Notes: generated by a model not told the origin, from the letters alone. A DNA stretch of 64,000 bases from Glandiceps talaboti (GCF_964340395.1 NC_135569.1:5177540-5241539); one strand, 5' to 3'; shown: positions 47,101-59,324, counted from the first letter of the stretch. Numbers and translations: made by a program.

Positions 47101-49792
47101 GTCATATTTTACAAAGCAGCTGTAAATGGAGGGCCATACTTGAAAAAAAAAAAAGAACTAGGAGAGGGTCACATTATTATTACCTAAGTTTCAAGCATTT
47201 TGTGATTTGGGCATCCCAACGCTGCCACAGTGCTACATCCCACTGCGGCAACATCCCAAACAAAGTCTGAATGAAGGATGAACATGGGTCATTCATATAC
47301 CTCCCTCCGAGCTGTGCCTGTTGGGGGCTAATAACAATGTATGCTAATAACAATGTAATAGTGTTTACACACATGTAAATTATTTGACAGATGTACATAT
47401 ATGCTGGTGCTGTGTTTGAAATGTTATGGCCGGATGACCCGGATGCAGTGAATTATGCCATATTAGGAATGGGTCTTGCCGAACTATCTGCGTCCTTAAT
47501 AAACGTAAGTGTGATAAACTTCTCATGAAACATTTAGATTTAAAGAAAAAAATATAATATTAGACCGAATTTTTTTTTAATTAAGGAAACTTTATCAAAT
47601 CAATTGTATTTGTTGTTGTTTGTAGGTTTTTGTTATTGATAGAGTTGGTAGACGGCCATTACTTCTATATACGTGTGCCTTCATGGCTTTCTTCAATGGA
47701 CTTATAACACTTTCACTGACGTTAGCGGTAAGTAAATGTAATTCTACACGATGTCTTCCTGTGACATAGATGTGTTCATGTGACATAGATGTGTGTCTGT
47801 GTCTGTCTCTGTGTCTGTGTCTGTCTCTGTGTCTAGATCTGTGTATGTAGGGGACAGTGTTTGCCAGACTACAGTACATGTCAAATATCACCCTATGACT
47901 TGTCAATTGTGATGTATCAAACTATTAACTTGAGAAATACAGTAACATATAATCATTTGCCTCAGCCTTTCTTTATGGTAGCTTAGTATTTCTTTGTATC
48001 TAAGTAATTGACACCGCCTTCCTTTGGGAGTATCACGTGATTGGAGTCAACGTTAATATAGTTTCTTAAGTCTTGCCTTGAAAGATGACGTCGAAGGTTA
48101 CTCAATTCCAATTTCAGAATCCTAACAGTGCAGATGCATGGACGTATGTCAGTATGGTGTGTATCTACTGTTCAATAGTAGCGTTTTCTCTTGGACCCGG
48201 TATGTATATGTATGTGTGTGTGTGTATGTATGTGTGTGTGTACGTTCGTGCGTGTATGAATGAATGAATGAATGAATGCTTGCATGCATGCATGATGTAT
48301 GTATGTCTAGATCTGTCTGTATGTATATGTATATATGTGATTATGTATCTGTGTGTCTATGTGTATGTATGTGTGTATGTATGTATGTATGTATGTATGT
48401 ATGTATGTATGTGTATGTATAAATACATGTATGCATATATGTATGTGTGTATGTATGTATGTATGTATGTATGTGTGTATGTATGTATGTGTGTGTGTGT
48501 GTATGCGAGCATGATGTGTATGTGTCTATTTATTTATCTATTTATTTAAGGGTGTCTATGTGTGTCTATGTATGTATCTATGTAGGAAGGTAGGTAGGTA
48601 GGTAGGAAGGCAGGTAGGCATACTTGTTGTATGTATATCTGTTGGTTTGTTGGTTGGTAGGTAGGTAGGTAGGTGCATGAGTACGTGCGTGTGTGCGTGT
48701 AAATATGCATTACATTGTGAGTGATTTTCTTTACATCCGTCCACGTATATTATAGTCTTTGCTACTCCACTTTCTGATCGAATAAGATGCCACATTATCT
48801 TTCAGCAAACGTATCTTTCATACTTACTCCGGAACTTTGGTCTCAAGGTCCAAGACCGATAGCTGTTAGCGTTGCTGTTCAAGTCAATTGGTGGTCAATG
48901 TTCCTTATCAACATGCTATTTCCGTTTCTACAAGTAAGTTACATCCATTATTTTTGAAATAATATGAATTATATGTTGATCAATATATACAATGTTCAAA
49001 TGCACAGTTTAAGACCCAATAGTATCCATAAATTAGTGTTGATTGTTGAACTATTTCTAAAACCAAAGAAAAAAGATGACTTAAATATTTGCTACTAAAA
49101 GTATTGTATTTCATAGCAGACTGGATTTGTAATATTAGAGATAGTAAGTGCAGATCACTTTGTGCCCAAGTCTAACTTTATGACACGACAACAACACTAC
49201 AGGTAATACTTCAGAATTAAAGGTGATTCCACTGTGTGCTGAGAAATTGCAATTACAGTCAGCAGGATACTTTTTGAACCATTTACTTCATTAAAGTTCC
49301 CAAATTTCAGGAACACTGTGAATGAATGTTTGCTCACATACGTGCTCGCCCAGGGCTCGACATCACAGTATAATCAATGACGTGTTTCTCTAATCATCCG
49401 TAGAGGGCAGCAAATTCATTTATTATTTCGCCAAAATGAAGCCCGGGAGTGAGTAAATATAGAATCAAATATGACCGCCCTTATGGGTTGTACAGCAATA
49501 CATAGCTTGTGTAAATTTGTGTTATTACTTGTTATAACAGTTTGGTTTCCTTTACATCATACAGGCTGCTATGGATACCTATATGTTTGCACTATTCATG
49601 GTATTTATGGTTTACTACACCGTCTTTACATATTTCATGGTACCGGAGACAAAACTAAAGAGCTTTGAGGAAATCGTAGCACAATTTCGTCACACTGGGA
49701 AGTCAGGGAAGGGGCATACTGATGATGTAACTAATGACATCGAAATTACTGATCTAGATATTTCTAAAACTTCGACTACAAAGTGGGAATAG
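34451..49792 (+). CDS. Gene C: SLC2A/GLUT-like transporter, 12 coding exons, 513 aa
   Basis: GLUT-family carrier. Exons: 34451-34489, 35813-35914, 36765-36922, 37400-37524, 44209-44324, 45559-45718, 46614-46801, 47391-47504, 47626-47727, 48118-48199, 48806-48933, 49565-49792 (stop TAG). Exon lengths from exon 2 to exon 11 equal those of B and D exactly. The N-tail is only 13 residues; a second ATG two codons downstream is an alternative start. Helix 1 has QYGYNVGV, close to the GLUT consensus. Other motifs: NQS sequon at about residue 54, SPNKYRGAVG, IVIAQ, PDSPR, DRVGRR, LWSQGPRP, VPETK. Helix 7 reads VQFCGIPA, so the GLUT1 Gln283 position is Gln but Gln282 and Asn288 positions are Val and Pro. 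Helix 11 keeps NWW but has Met at the GLUT1 Asn415 position. The C-terminus ends SKTSTTKWE. Intron 4 is 6.7 kb and full of repeats; intron 5 opens with a 37-bp minisatellite that starts at the splice donor. Confidence 0.93.
35047..35374. mobile_element. MITE family 1, complete copy, gene C intron 1
   Basis: It starts TTTAAAGTGGCCATATGG and ends CCATATGGCCACTTTAAA, with the family arms and a slightly altered centre (TTATTGTATGTACAGTAA). Confidence 0.75.
35667..35754. repeat. (CAGA)n then (CA)n microsatellite, gene C intron 1
   Basis: About 11 CAGA units followed by about 18 CA units, 60 bp upstream of exon 2. Confidence 0.95.
37753..37993 (+). mobile_element. MITE family 2, complete copy, gene C intron 4
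   Basis: It runs from GGGAACTTGCAATCC to GGATTTGCAAGTTCCC. TA precedes it but TG follows it, so one side of the target duplication has changed. The internal GAGCATGCTCAG palindrome and CCATGATGCAACATTC are as in the other copies. Confidence 0.75.
38290..38590. repeat. 25-29-bp tandem repeat (TGAAATTCAGGACTGC units), gene C intron 4
   Basis: About eleven units of GTCTGAAATTCAGGACTGC plus GCATGCAT or variants. Units vary in length by extra A and CGCAG. Confidence 0.9.
39876..39962. mobile_element. MITE family 1, left-arm fragment, gene C intron 4
   Basis: TTTAAAGTGGTCATATGG and GGGTATTTATTTTG match the family left end. The right arm may be the fragment at 40920-41063, with later insertions between. 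Confidence 0.5.
40310..40650 (+). mobile_element. MITE family 3, copy in gene C intron 4
   Basis: Shares ATGTCACTGGTTTTGCG, AAATATAAGTCAAAA, GGCCTAAGGGTTTGTCACTA and GACTGAATGAAGAAAAATAT with the copies near 43765, 58268 and 59325. Boundaries approximate. Confidence 0.55.
40700..40860. mobile_element. Small fold-back element, gene C intron 4
   Basis: The left part GATAAACACAAATTACTCAC, AATCACAAGTAAACTCAA, AAAACTTTATG and GGTGATGTTT pairs with inverse blocks AAACATCAC, CATAAAGTTT, TTGAGTTTATTTGTGATT and ATGTTTATC on the right. About 160 bp, non-coding. Confidence 0.65.
40920..41063. mobile_element. MITE family 1, right-arm fragment, gene C intron 4
   Basis: Contains TTGCAAGTTATTGAGTTCC, TTTTTCAAGTAGAGAAATAT and the terminal CATTTGGCCACTTTA. 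Confidence 0.55.
41141..41690. repeat. Microsatellite plus about four degenerate 120-bp repeats
   Basis: GTCT and GT arrays (41141-41197) are followed by four diverged units, each with a phrase like AAACTTAAACTCAAAAACT, a GATT and TGAAATTT segment, and ATGCAAATTAGG before the next unit. Confidence 0.65.
41690..42480. repeat. About 115-bp tandem repeat, roughly seven units, gene C intron 4
   Basis: Each unit has AATAAACATTCAAAAAATGT, TGCCTAGCAACAAGACCACG, CCCATAGCAACAGCCAAAT and a segment with GCAAAGATAACA. The order and spacing are regular across the array. Confidence 0.9.
42630..42980. mobile_element. MITE family 1, best preserved copy, gene C intron 4
   Basis: Starts TGGCCATATGGATGAGG, has a perfect centre TTTGTTATTGTACGTACAATA, and ends CCTCATCCATATGGCCACTT. 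Arms are nearly identical, so this is likely the youngest copy in the window. Confidence 0.8.
43765..44095 (+). mobile_element. MITE family 3, copy in gene C intron 4
   Basis: ACACATTATACAATGCACAAG, ACGTCACTGGTTCTG, AAATATAAGTCAAAA and GTGACCTAAGGGTTTTGCCAC match the other copies. Confidence 0.55.
44325..44882 (+). repeat. 37-bp minisatellite, about 15 units, starting at the exon 5 donor of gene C
   Basis: The intron begins GTAAGTCAATTTTCAATCTC and the 37-bp unit then repeats. The first two units begin GTAAGT and nearly all later ones GTATGT. The array therefore carries many copies of a usable splice donor motif. Confidence 0.95.
45180..45375. repeat. Degenerate repeat, inverse orientation of the family at 13095
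   Basis: Contains GAAGCCAGACGATGACATGT, ACTAGACGGTAAATTGTAG, CAGACTATAAAATGTAGCAA and ACAAACGATAGAATGTAG, spaced about 45-55 bp. Confidence 0.55.
46216..46458 (+). mobile_element. MITE family 2, copy in gene C intron 6
   Basis: Starts GGAGAACTTGCACTCC and ends GGTTTGCAAGTTCCC followed by TA. Same internal layout as the copies at 16072 and 37753. Confidence 0.7.
48200..48520 (+). repeat. (GTAT/GTGT)n array starting at the exon 10 donor of gene C
   Basis: Exon 10 ends at 48199 and the intron opens GTATGTATATGTATGTGTG, continuing as mixed TATG and TGTG for about 300 bp. A GGTA tract follows near 48590-48675. Confidence 0.93.
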
Positions 49793-50423
49793 TTACATAT
49801 CACTGACCTAATATTATTCCTTGTTACAAAAATAGTCACATAAAGGGCTAAGTCAATATGAGTCGAAGTCGGGGAATGGTGAATCTCTCAACCCAAGTCT
49901 TGAGTTTTGTCAGAATCAGCTGAGTGAAGAACAATGTTGAAGATTGAAATAATACTATCTTTGTAAACTCAGGCGATAAATGGCGATTTTGAACTTTATA
50001 AATACGAGTCGAAGGCGGGGGAGGGTTACTCTCCCGTTCAGTGAATGTGAAGGGGAAACATGTCCTGTAGCCTTGACATTATCATTAATTTTCTTGTCTG
50101 ACTGCTTTTTTCTGGTGTTATTGTGATTTTCCGAATATGAGACTGAAGCTGAGGCTCAATATGAGACTGGCCTCATATTGTCCTCCAATGTGAATCTGAT
50201 TCTGAATCTGAGACTAACTTTATACACGTTACATATATTCTGTTTGCTCTCTATTACAAAATGCGTGTGTTAACTTTTCAACGTAATTGTATTGTGTATG
50301 GTATGTAGTTATTAACATAATGGTGTAAGTGTTGAGAATTCTGAAGTGGTATATAAATCTACGCCCTAGTACAGAGCAAGCAAGGCAATAAAGAAACAAA
50401 CACACACACACTCACACACAGAC
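49793..50423. other. Short intergenic spacer between genes C and D
   Basis: 631 bp. It contains internal near-repeats around GAGTCGAAG(T/G)CGGGG and ATGAGACTG, an AATAAA at 50387 and a CA run right before the gene D start. Confidence 0.6.
50387..50392 (+). promoter_or_regulatory. Candidate polyadenylation signal of gene C
   Basis: AATAAA about 595 bp past the gene C stop and only 32 bp before the ATG of gene D. If used, the C transcript would overlap the D 5' UTR. Confidence 0.3.
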
Positions 50424-53400
50424 ATGGAAAAAACAAAACACTGCAAGAACGTCGGAAGAGCTAACGGAGACAAAAACACAGTGCTCGACAGTCTTGATAA
50501 GACAGAGACTCGCGAGGATGGTGACAATGTGCAGGTGGACACGTCTGGGAAATCGGTATTTGCTATATTTTATTTCATTTTATTTTGAGGGAAAATATTG
50601 GAAACCTTCGTATAAGGTAACTGTCGTAGTCATGGGTTCGACCAATTGTAGGTGTATGGGTTTCAGAAAGGGGTTTTTTGATTATATTAAAATCTATTTA
50701 CATTTATTTATGTGGAAAATGTTCAGTTAAATTGAAATACCGATAATAGGTGCATCGTTCATATACTTGTAGTACCAACTTGACTGCAAGGTATGAAACC
50801 ATGGCATGCAAAGTTTGGTGACTTACTTTGCAAACATATAAGCAATGAAAGCCATAAAACCCAGACATAGCAATATGACTGTCCTACACAATCATTTATA
50901 GCGTTCATATTAAGAGTAGACGTAAGCTGTTTTGATAATAATTTGATTATGAACCCGGTACATATGTCACCATAATGACAGACGAGACAACCCTTGTCTG
51001 CTCTAGGTGACCAATCTGCAAACACTATTAGCAATCAAAGCAAGTGAACAGTCATTGACTAGAGGGTAAACATAGAATCTAATGTGATGTCGTAAAAAGT
51101 CGACTGTGGAGTGTAACCACAGTTGTGAGGAGATCATGAACACTGTGCGTAGTCGGTTGTTCCTTATCTGTCAACAGTTGTAGGACAAATGATATGTCTA
51201 TAATTTCAAATTGTATTAAATGTACACCTCAGAGTGGCACACAGTGGATGAGCTTTTTATGGTTGCATAATATGGATATTTATGACTTTCACATAATTCA
51301 CCTCAAAGGTGTTCAACTTTAAACCTTAGTACCTGAATTTTAGTTCCCCATAAATAATTATCACCATGTAGTATTGGTCCCGCCTAATGTAAGCATAAAC
51401 TAGTTCCACTGACACTGCATTGTAAACGCACATATGATATGGAGGTAGTGTATATCTCACTATTATTTTATGATTCTAGCATAATTAGAACATTCCCATG
51501 TAACGTTTGACAAACCTTTCAGCGGCCATGACCTTTTATTTGTACAAAAGTCACATATCAAAGTCTTTATGACAGGTGTTTGCTGCTGTTACAGTCTGGG
51601 AGCACACATACGAGAATGTAAACATTCCTCAAGCCCTACGTTAGCAACAAGAGAATGGCTGATTAACTTCTTTATGCCATACACGAACTAACTGTGCCCA
51701 TAATTTCATGTGCATGAACAACTAAAAGAGCAATAAATGTATGGACTGACCCAGTAAATATAGCAATGGTACATTACAGCTACCACTTCTCATGCCGTGC
51801 ATTTAAGATTGAATGGGCGTTCAACAAAGCAGGATTAGATACTGGCTGGTTGTGTACAGGGAGGTCGTGGTTACCAATAGTTGTCTGTCTATATGTTTGT
51901 ATGTCTATCCCCCTGCCAACCAACCGGTTTCCTCCCCCTACCTGTCTGCCGACAGAGAGATAAGCAAACAGACAGGCAGGGGTTTGTGGGGGTGGATAGC
52001 GGGATGTATGTCTGTCTGTCCGTATGTATGTATGTATGTATGTGTGTCTATCTATGTATCTATGTATGTACGTAAATATGTCTAGGTACGTAGGTAGATA
52101 TACATGTATGCAGGTAGGTGTGTGTGTGTGGTGATGTATGTCTTTGTTGTCATGACATCGATACAATGGCTGCTTGTTCAAATGATAGTCAGCATGTGCG
52201 TTGAGGAAATAGTTATATCCTTAGAAATATTAAATATAATTAGAATGGAATTTAGATCGAGTCGTAAAATTGTTACTCTGTCATTTCACTTTTATTTCCC
52301 AAGACACATTTGACATTTTGGTTGGTATATGCATCGATTGTGGCGTCTACGGCTGGATTCGGACAGTTTGGTTACAACGTCGCGGTGTTAGCGGCACCTA
52401 CTCAGGTACTGAAAGTATTCTTTGTTGTCTGTAGGCACTTCAATTATACAAGTGTATTTATAACTAATTTGTATGGATAATATCAATATATTGCCATGCA
52501 TTGTTATTCCTTTTTCCTACAGTTCCTTTTTATTCTATTGTAAGTATGGGCGCCTCTAGCGAAGGATGTATATTTATTATCAGCAAGTATTTACAATCAT
52601 TGAAATGTTATTATTGGATATTGCAAATCATTTCCAGGAGAAATCGCAAACATTAGTATAATGAGACAATGACGTTATCAAACTCTTTTTAAAGTTATAT
52701 TGAAAAACATTACAGGATATTAACTGTGAAATGATGCGAAACACATAGGAATGGAATACCAATTTAAAGTTTTGAAATATGACACAACAGGCAAAGCAAA
52801 TAGATCGCTCCCTATCTATGTACAAACCTACATTTAGACCCTAAATTATAACAGACTTGTTCAGGTACGTTCTCACCTGGAGAACCTTAGCCATTTCTAA
52901 AGAATATAAAGCAAGTACTGCTATAGAAATGACTTCATACCAGTGGAATGGAAAATATAGATTTATGATAAAAGCAAATCTAGTCTATTTGTCCAATATT
53001 TGTATCATAATTTACGTCGGGAAGTCACAGGTAAACATAATGTAATATGGGTAGACTTTTTGCCAATTTTGAAATCATTGATACAACATCAACGTTTTTC
53101 AAGACTCCAAATTAACCAAACATGGGTGATCTTATAGCACATTTTTCACAATAGTTTTATCGAAAAGAGATTTGAGTGAAACGGGGAAATTAGGTTTAGT
53201 CTATCGTCTTAAAAGGAGGATACTGGTAGATTTTATGTATATAGGCAGAAGTATAACTTACACAATCTAACAACCAATGATATACATAAAACACGTGTTT
53301 TCCTACATTTGTAGACCATGCAAGCCTTTTACAATCAGTCATACACTGGACGATACGGCGAAATGAGTCAAACAGCGATGGATTGGTTATGGGCAACAAC

Positions 53401-53618
53401 AGCTGCATTATTTGCTGTTGGCGGTGCTATAGGTGCTCTGGTGGCGCCACCTATATGTGATATTATGGGCCGGTTAGTACAACAGTCAGTGAAAGTAGTT
53501 AGGGAAGGTGGATTGTTCCTTTTAACTAGCATCTGTCAGTAAGATAATGTTCCATGAATACAAATTCAAAATGAACATTTCACTAACATTATGATTTTTC
53601 TTTTTCTTAAAAAATATC

Positions 53619-53668
<50 letters not shown>

Positions 53669-54425
53669 TAGTACTTTCCAAATGGCTATTTTACAATATA
53701 AATCAATACTTCATTTCCAGTTTCATTGTTATGCAAGTATGCCCTAGTAGCCTCTGCAAGTAAACTCTGGTGAGAAGGGGTGATGTGAAGGGTTTTTGCA
53801 TGTGGTGTGAGAAACACAAAGTGTATTAACATAATTTTATTAACATATTCATAATGAAGAGTAGAAAAACTGACACTTTCCTATTATTTCTTGAACTTCC
53901 CATGACTATGACTTTTAAACCTGTTACAGAACTTTCCATTTTTACTCTTTATGCAACATAAATGAAACATTGATTATGAAACAGCCGATAACAAGGTTAT
54001 AAAGATTATAAAGTCTTGTTGTTTGAAATCACACACTACATTTACCGTACGTGTTTATTTGTGATTTTACATTCCTGTTTGCTTTATTTTCAGAAAGTAT
54101 GGACTGTTTCTTATCAACGTATTCTCCATCAGTGCGGCTTTAATGTTTGGTGGCAGCAAACCTGGAAATAATTTTGAATTGGTGATAATGGGTCGTATCG
54201 TCATTGGTTTCTACTGTGGTATATATTTTTCGTTGCTTATTTTGTTAGAGATTGGGTTAGTGGGTGGTTGTTTGAATAGATGGATGGATGGGTGGATGGA
54301 TGGTTGGGTGGGTGGGTGAGTGAGTTGGTTAATGAATGGACGGGTGGACGGATGCCGCTTATATAATAAGTATAAACCAGTCGGCCTATTTCGAAAAAGT
54401 GGATCTTGCTTTCATTTTCATCAAT

Positions 54426-54459
<34 letters not shown>

Positions 54460-56893
54460 TCACTCACACACAATGTGACAAAATCTTTACAAAGTACTAT
54501 AACAGTACGTGTATCCAAGTTTGTGGTTTACCCTTTTCATGTTCTTTCAGGTGTTGCAATTGCATTAGTTCCTTTGTTTATATCAGAGATATCCCCCAAT
54601 AAATACCGAGGTGCCCTAGGATGTACTCCAAAATTACTTTTAGCAGTTGGCATCGTCATATCTCAGGTATTGGTTTATCACTTTACACATAGACTGCCAT
54701 CTTTTAGTCTGAGGTTTACATAATGTAATCACAGCAGAACCTGAAAAGAGTCGTAATTATTTTAATTACACCTGCATGGGCTGTTAAGCACCATTTCGAT
54801 GTTCTACATATAATGATAACACAAATGTTTTCACACCGCTTTCAATGATTGGATTATCGTATCACGTGATATGGACTAGTGTCCAAAAGCTACCTCGATT
54901 TGCATATATAGGGCAATATTCATTTCCAGTTTTCCCTACGGCACTAATTACATTAGCACTGTGAGTTTTACTGGTGATTGCTTTGAATCTAGAAAGAATA
55001 CATGCCCGAGTGTAATGTGTTATAAAACATTTATTGATTGGCCTTATTGGGCACAATTTGACATCATTTTATATCCCATTCCATTATGTAGCAACTATTT
55101 TCCTTGACAGCTTTCAGCCTAAGGGAAATAGTTGGTGCATAACACCCCCTTAGGTTAATAGATGTCTAGACATCTAATAGTGCCTTAATAGTAAGGAAAT
55201 TAAGTGTATAGGTCACGACACATGAAACACTTATATGTAGAGGTAAATGTTTACCTCTGATAAGAATGTTTATGTATTTTTTTTAGATACATTCAATATT
55301 TCTTATTATACGTTTTCATCATAATCAAATCTAATTCATCGAAATTTATATTTCATTTCATATTTAGTCATTTGAGATTCATTTCATGATTTTTGTTTAC
55401 TTCTATACACCAGGTGCTTGGTATATTCGTACTGAATACAGACGATACATGGCATTACTTGCTGGCAATAACAGGGTTATTCTCTCTACTTCATTTGATT
55501 CTGTTTCCTCCATGTCCTGACAGTCCACGTTGGTTGTTGATAACTGATTACAATCCTGCAGCAGCTAAGAAAGGTAAAAATCATAGTATTGTGTACTTTA
55601 GATTTTATTTCCTAATTTCATTTATTATAGTGTTCCACACATAGCTTCGTATTTCAATCTCCGTAACCTTCAAGTATTCGACTTGATAACTGTTTTAATG
55701 TGGTTATTTAATTTGGCACGTAAGCGATGTTGATATTATCTGTGAACTTACATTACTCTCTGCTTAACACAGCCAGAAATGACATTTTCACCAATCATAC
55801 CGCTCGAAAATTTGATTATGCAAATTTGAAAATCTGGCTGAGAAGCGGCCTGCCCAGTTCATCGTGGCAAAAAATGTTAGTAGCTCACACTTGTTGAAAG
55901 TTCTTGTGATAAGTAAAAAAGTACACCCAAGCATTGTTTGTTATCCAAAATACCTCTCCTAAGCCAAATTACCAGTGTTAATGACTCCCAGATGTTATGC
56001 TATGCAGGGTTGATGAAAATGCCTTTTTGGGGGGCCACAAGTATAAAGGAATACAGCTAACATGAAATTATCCTTGTCTCTGTTTTCTTCAATAATGACA
56101 ATATCTCATCCTGACTATATGTTTCCATGATTATCATCGGAAAATCATGTATTCGTAAAATTACAAAAAACTGAATTGTAATTATTTTTGGAACAGCTCT
56201 GAAGACATACTTTGGTATCCCTGACGTCAATACGGCCGTTGCAGAAATAGAACATGAACACAAAGAAGAGAAGAAAGAGAAAAAAGTTGATATAAAAGGC
56301 TTATTTTCAAACCCACTATACAGACAACCGTTGCTCATCAGCGTTACTGTTATGTCAGCAGTACAATTTTGTGGAATACCTGCGGTATGTTGTTATTTCT
56401 CTGGAGTTTCGTCATTATCTGATTTATAGGTTGTATTTTATTGATAAATATATTGGGTTTGATTTATTACATTCATTGATCTCTAGGTTGAGGATAAGAT
56501 TTATAATTAAATATTTTAGCTTGTTCCATGTTTCTATTTTCATTTGGCGCAGGAGAGAATCGAAAATGATATCTTTCAAGATTTTGCAGTCGTCAAAACT
56601 GATCCATGATCCAATGTCTGTCAAAACAAAATGATGACTATTCAAAATTCCCCCTTCACTGAAATCATGATACTCATTTTTAGTAACTTTTTTTTAGATG
56701 TACCAATATCTAGGATCTGTCTTTGGATTGGTGTGGCCAGATGACCCCAATGCAGTCAACTATGCTATTTTAGGAACTGGTCTTCTTGAAGTCACTTTCT
56801 CGATTATTAATGTAAGATTTGTGTACATTATTGTTGAAGAGATTTTAACTTTGACTATAACGTCAAGAAATATAATGTACACCTTACCAGATC

Positions 56894-56950
<57 letters not shown>

Positions 56951-56982
56951 GTCTGTCTGTCTGTCTGTCTGTCTGTCTCACC

Positions 56983-57078
<96 letters not shown>

Positions 57079-57635
57079 CAATACGAGTGAATGTTGCACA
57101 TTGTTACGATAAACAAAACCATGAATATCGCCTTTGCTTGGGTTTATTTTACTCATAGATTTTTGTCATTGATAAAGTCGGTAGACGTCCACTACTTCTG
57201 TATACATGTGGTTTAATGGCAATGTTTAATGGACTCATAGCACTTTCCCTGAACCTGGCGGTGAGTAGAGCATTATTGTGTGAGGTCATACATACATACA
57301 TACATACATACATACATACATACATACATACATACATACATACATACATACATACATACATACATACATAACACTTCTGCTATGTCCGAGGAATTTACAT
57401 GTAAAAAGAGACACTTCAATTTGTTTTCTAACTGTATGAAGTAAACACAATACCAGAGTAGGTGACATTTGAGAAACGCTAACAAAGATAAAAAGGTTAG
57501 TTGTTACCAGTATTTATCAAGATCCTGACTACGTTTTTCCTGTTTCAGAATCCTAACTATGCTGACGGTTGGACCTACGTGAGTATGGTGTGTATCTACT
57601 GTTCAATATGTGCATTTACTCTCGGACCAGGTATG

Positions 57636-57667
<32 letters not shown>

Positions 57668-59200
57668 TGTATGTATGTATGTATGTATGTATGTATGTAT
57701 GTGTGTGTGTATGTATGTATGTATGTATGTATGTATGTATGCATGAATGTCTCTTTCTCTCTGTCCTTGCGCGTGTGTGTGTGTGTGTCTGTCTGTCTGT
57801 ATGTGTCTTTGTGTGCGCGCGCGTGTATGTGTACGTTTCTGTGTTCACGGTGTCGTGACTTTTAAAAAGTAGACCATTATATCCCATCATTGTTGACTTT
57901 CACTTCTAGGAAATGTATCATACATTTTGACACCTGAACTCTGGACCCAGGGCCCAAGACCTATTGCTGTAAGTCTTGCAACTCAAGTACAATGGTGGTC
58001 AATGTTCCTTGTGAGTTTGATATTTCCTTTCCTGCAGGTAACATCATTATATTGATTTTTCTTTTGTAAAAGAGTGTACATTAATTTTTTAACTTCCATG
58101 GGAGTGGAACCACGTGAAAGTTTATAACTTACCTAGCTGCCTCTGAGATTCCTTTTTTGATGCCCCATCCCCAACCTCCATATGAAATGCATAATACAGC
58201 TCTAATTAACAATCGGGTATTAAAGAATAATGATCCAACATCACAGTAAATCGAGCAAATAGACATATGATACCATGCACAAGCTAAGTTAAATAAAAAA
58301 TATGGAATTTATAGCCTGATTGTTCAACGTCATGGCAATGCATGTCTATGTCACTGGTCAGAACGTTCAAAATTGCCATTTAATACTGTGCTTGATTTTC
58401 TTTGGTATTACTGCTGATAATGTAATTATATTATTTTCCAATATATTTCTTCATTCACCCAGAAAATACTCGTGACCAAAGGGTTTGTCAATACTGGTCT
58501 AGTGACTCATGGTGACAAAGCTCCCATGGTCACTTGTTTATTTCTTGGCTGAATAAGAATACTATCTAAAAGTAAATGCAAATCAATGCAGCTCATAAAC
58601 AAACAACTCCAGCATTTCTTTCAAGAGAAATGACTCCACAACAGATAATTGCAGGTATATACTCCTCTCCGTCTTGACCACACTGTCTCGACCATGCTCT
58701 TAATTCAATTTGAAAGGTCTCTTTCCAGTGTTTATACAATGAAACTGTCCGCAAACTCGTTAACCATCAATGAAACTGTCTGCAAATTTGTTAACCATCA
58801 CAATGACACTGTCACTCAGTCAGCTCTTAAGGAATGTTCTGCCATGCCAAACACTCTGTTTGCAATTCCTCAGAATGTTAAAGTGTCTGCAAAGGACATG
58901 TTACTCCAGCGAGTTTGATTTGATGTTTACAGTTATAACATACCGTTACATAATATTATTGTCTTTACTTTTGTCTCTTTACAGAGTGCTATGGATGCTT
59001 ACATGTTTATAATTTTTATGGCTATAATGGTTTACTACACTATCTTTGTATACTTCTTAGTCCCAGAAACCAAGTTGAAAAGTTTCGAGGAAATCGTCGC
59101 ACAGTTTCGTCTGCATAAAAAGTCGATGAAAGCTCGTACTCGCAATAACTCAATCAATGAAATGGAAATGGATGACATGAATGGACAAAAAGATGGATGA
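50424..59200 (+). CDS. Gene D: SLC2A/GLUT-like transporter, 12 coding exons, 540 aa
   Basis: GLUT-family carrier. Exons: 50424-50555, 52304-52405, 53315-53472, 54094-54218, 54551-54666, 55414-55573, 56197-56384, 56698-56811, 57159-57260, 57549-57630, 57910-58037, 58985-59200 (stop TGA). The first exon is less certain: a second in-phase donor at 50534/50535 (CAG|GTGGAC) would remove seven residues. The N-tail is long, hydrophilic and rich in Asp and Lys. Motifs: QFGYNVAV in helix 1, NQS sequon at about residue 85, SPNKYRGALG, IVISQ, PDSPR, DKVGRR, LWTQGPRP, VPETK. Helix 7 reads VQFCGIPA and helix 8 has Glu at the GLUT1 Asn317 position. Exon 7 carries a Lys/Glu-rich stretch (HKEEKKEKKVD) in the large cytoplasmic loop. 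The C-tail lacks the SKTS..KWE ending of B and C and ends GQKDG. The ATG lies only 631 bp after the gene C stop, so the promoter of D must be compact or overlap the 3' end of C. Confidence 0.92.
51870..52130. repeat. Mixed CTGT/CAGA/TATG tract, gene D intron 1
   Basis: Short CTGTCTGT, CAGACAGG, TATGTATG and GGTAGG runs in both orientations, heavily interrupted. Confidence 0.8.
53623..53667. repeat. (TTGA)n microsatellite, gene D intron 3
   Basis: About eleven TTGA units in a row. Confidence 0.95.
54262..54461. repeat. GGAT/GGTG tract and (CA)n, gene D intron 4
   Basis: A degenerate GGATGGGTGG tract to about 54355 and a CA array at 54428-54456, within 100 bp of exon 5. Confidence 0.85.
56894..57076. 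repeat. (GTCT)n then (CT)n microsatellite, gene D intron 8
   Basis: CTGT units to about 56978 followed by CT to 57075; 80 bp before exon 9. Confidence 0.96.
57288..57370. repeat. (CATA)n microsatellite, gene D intron 9
   Basis: About 20 CATA units, beginning 28 bp after the exon 9 donor. Confidence 0.96.
57631..57742 (+). repeat. (GTAT)n array starting at the exon 10 donor of gene D
   Basis: Exon 10 ends CCAG at 57630 and the intron is GTATGTATATGTATG onward, with one TGTGTG break, for about 110 bp. Confidence 0.95.
58268..58568 (+). mobile_element. MITE family 3, copy in gene D intron 11
   Basis: ATACCATGCACAAGC, TATGGAATTTATAGCC, GTCACTGGTCAGAACG and GTGACCAAAGGGTTTGTCA match the other copies. 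Confidence 0.55.
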
Positions 59201-59256
59201 CGCAGTGTGAAAAAAAACTTCCTGTGAAAGCTCACATTTTGAATATGTACTTGTCA

Positions 59257-59262
59257 ATTAAA
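59257..59262 (+). promoter_or_regulatory. Candidate polyadenylation signal of gene D (ATTAAA)
   Basis: Located 57 bp past the stop codon of gene D, in a typical position for a short 3' UTR. Confidence 0.4.
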
Positions 59263-59324
59263 GCTATATACTAGTTTCAACTGGTCTATATTGTTAAATT
59301 GCTTGCCAGATATAATGAATTATA

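Noticed and set aside
58649-58918. 89-residue open frame before gene D exon 12
   Set aside because: Built from a local duplication around GAAACTGTC and lies in intron 11; no homology to the transporter.
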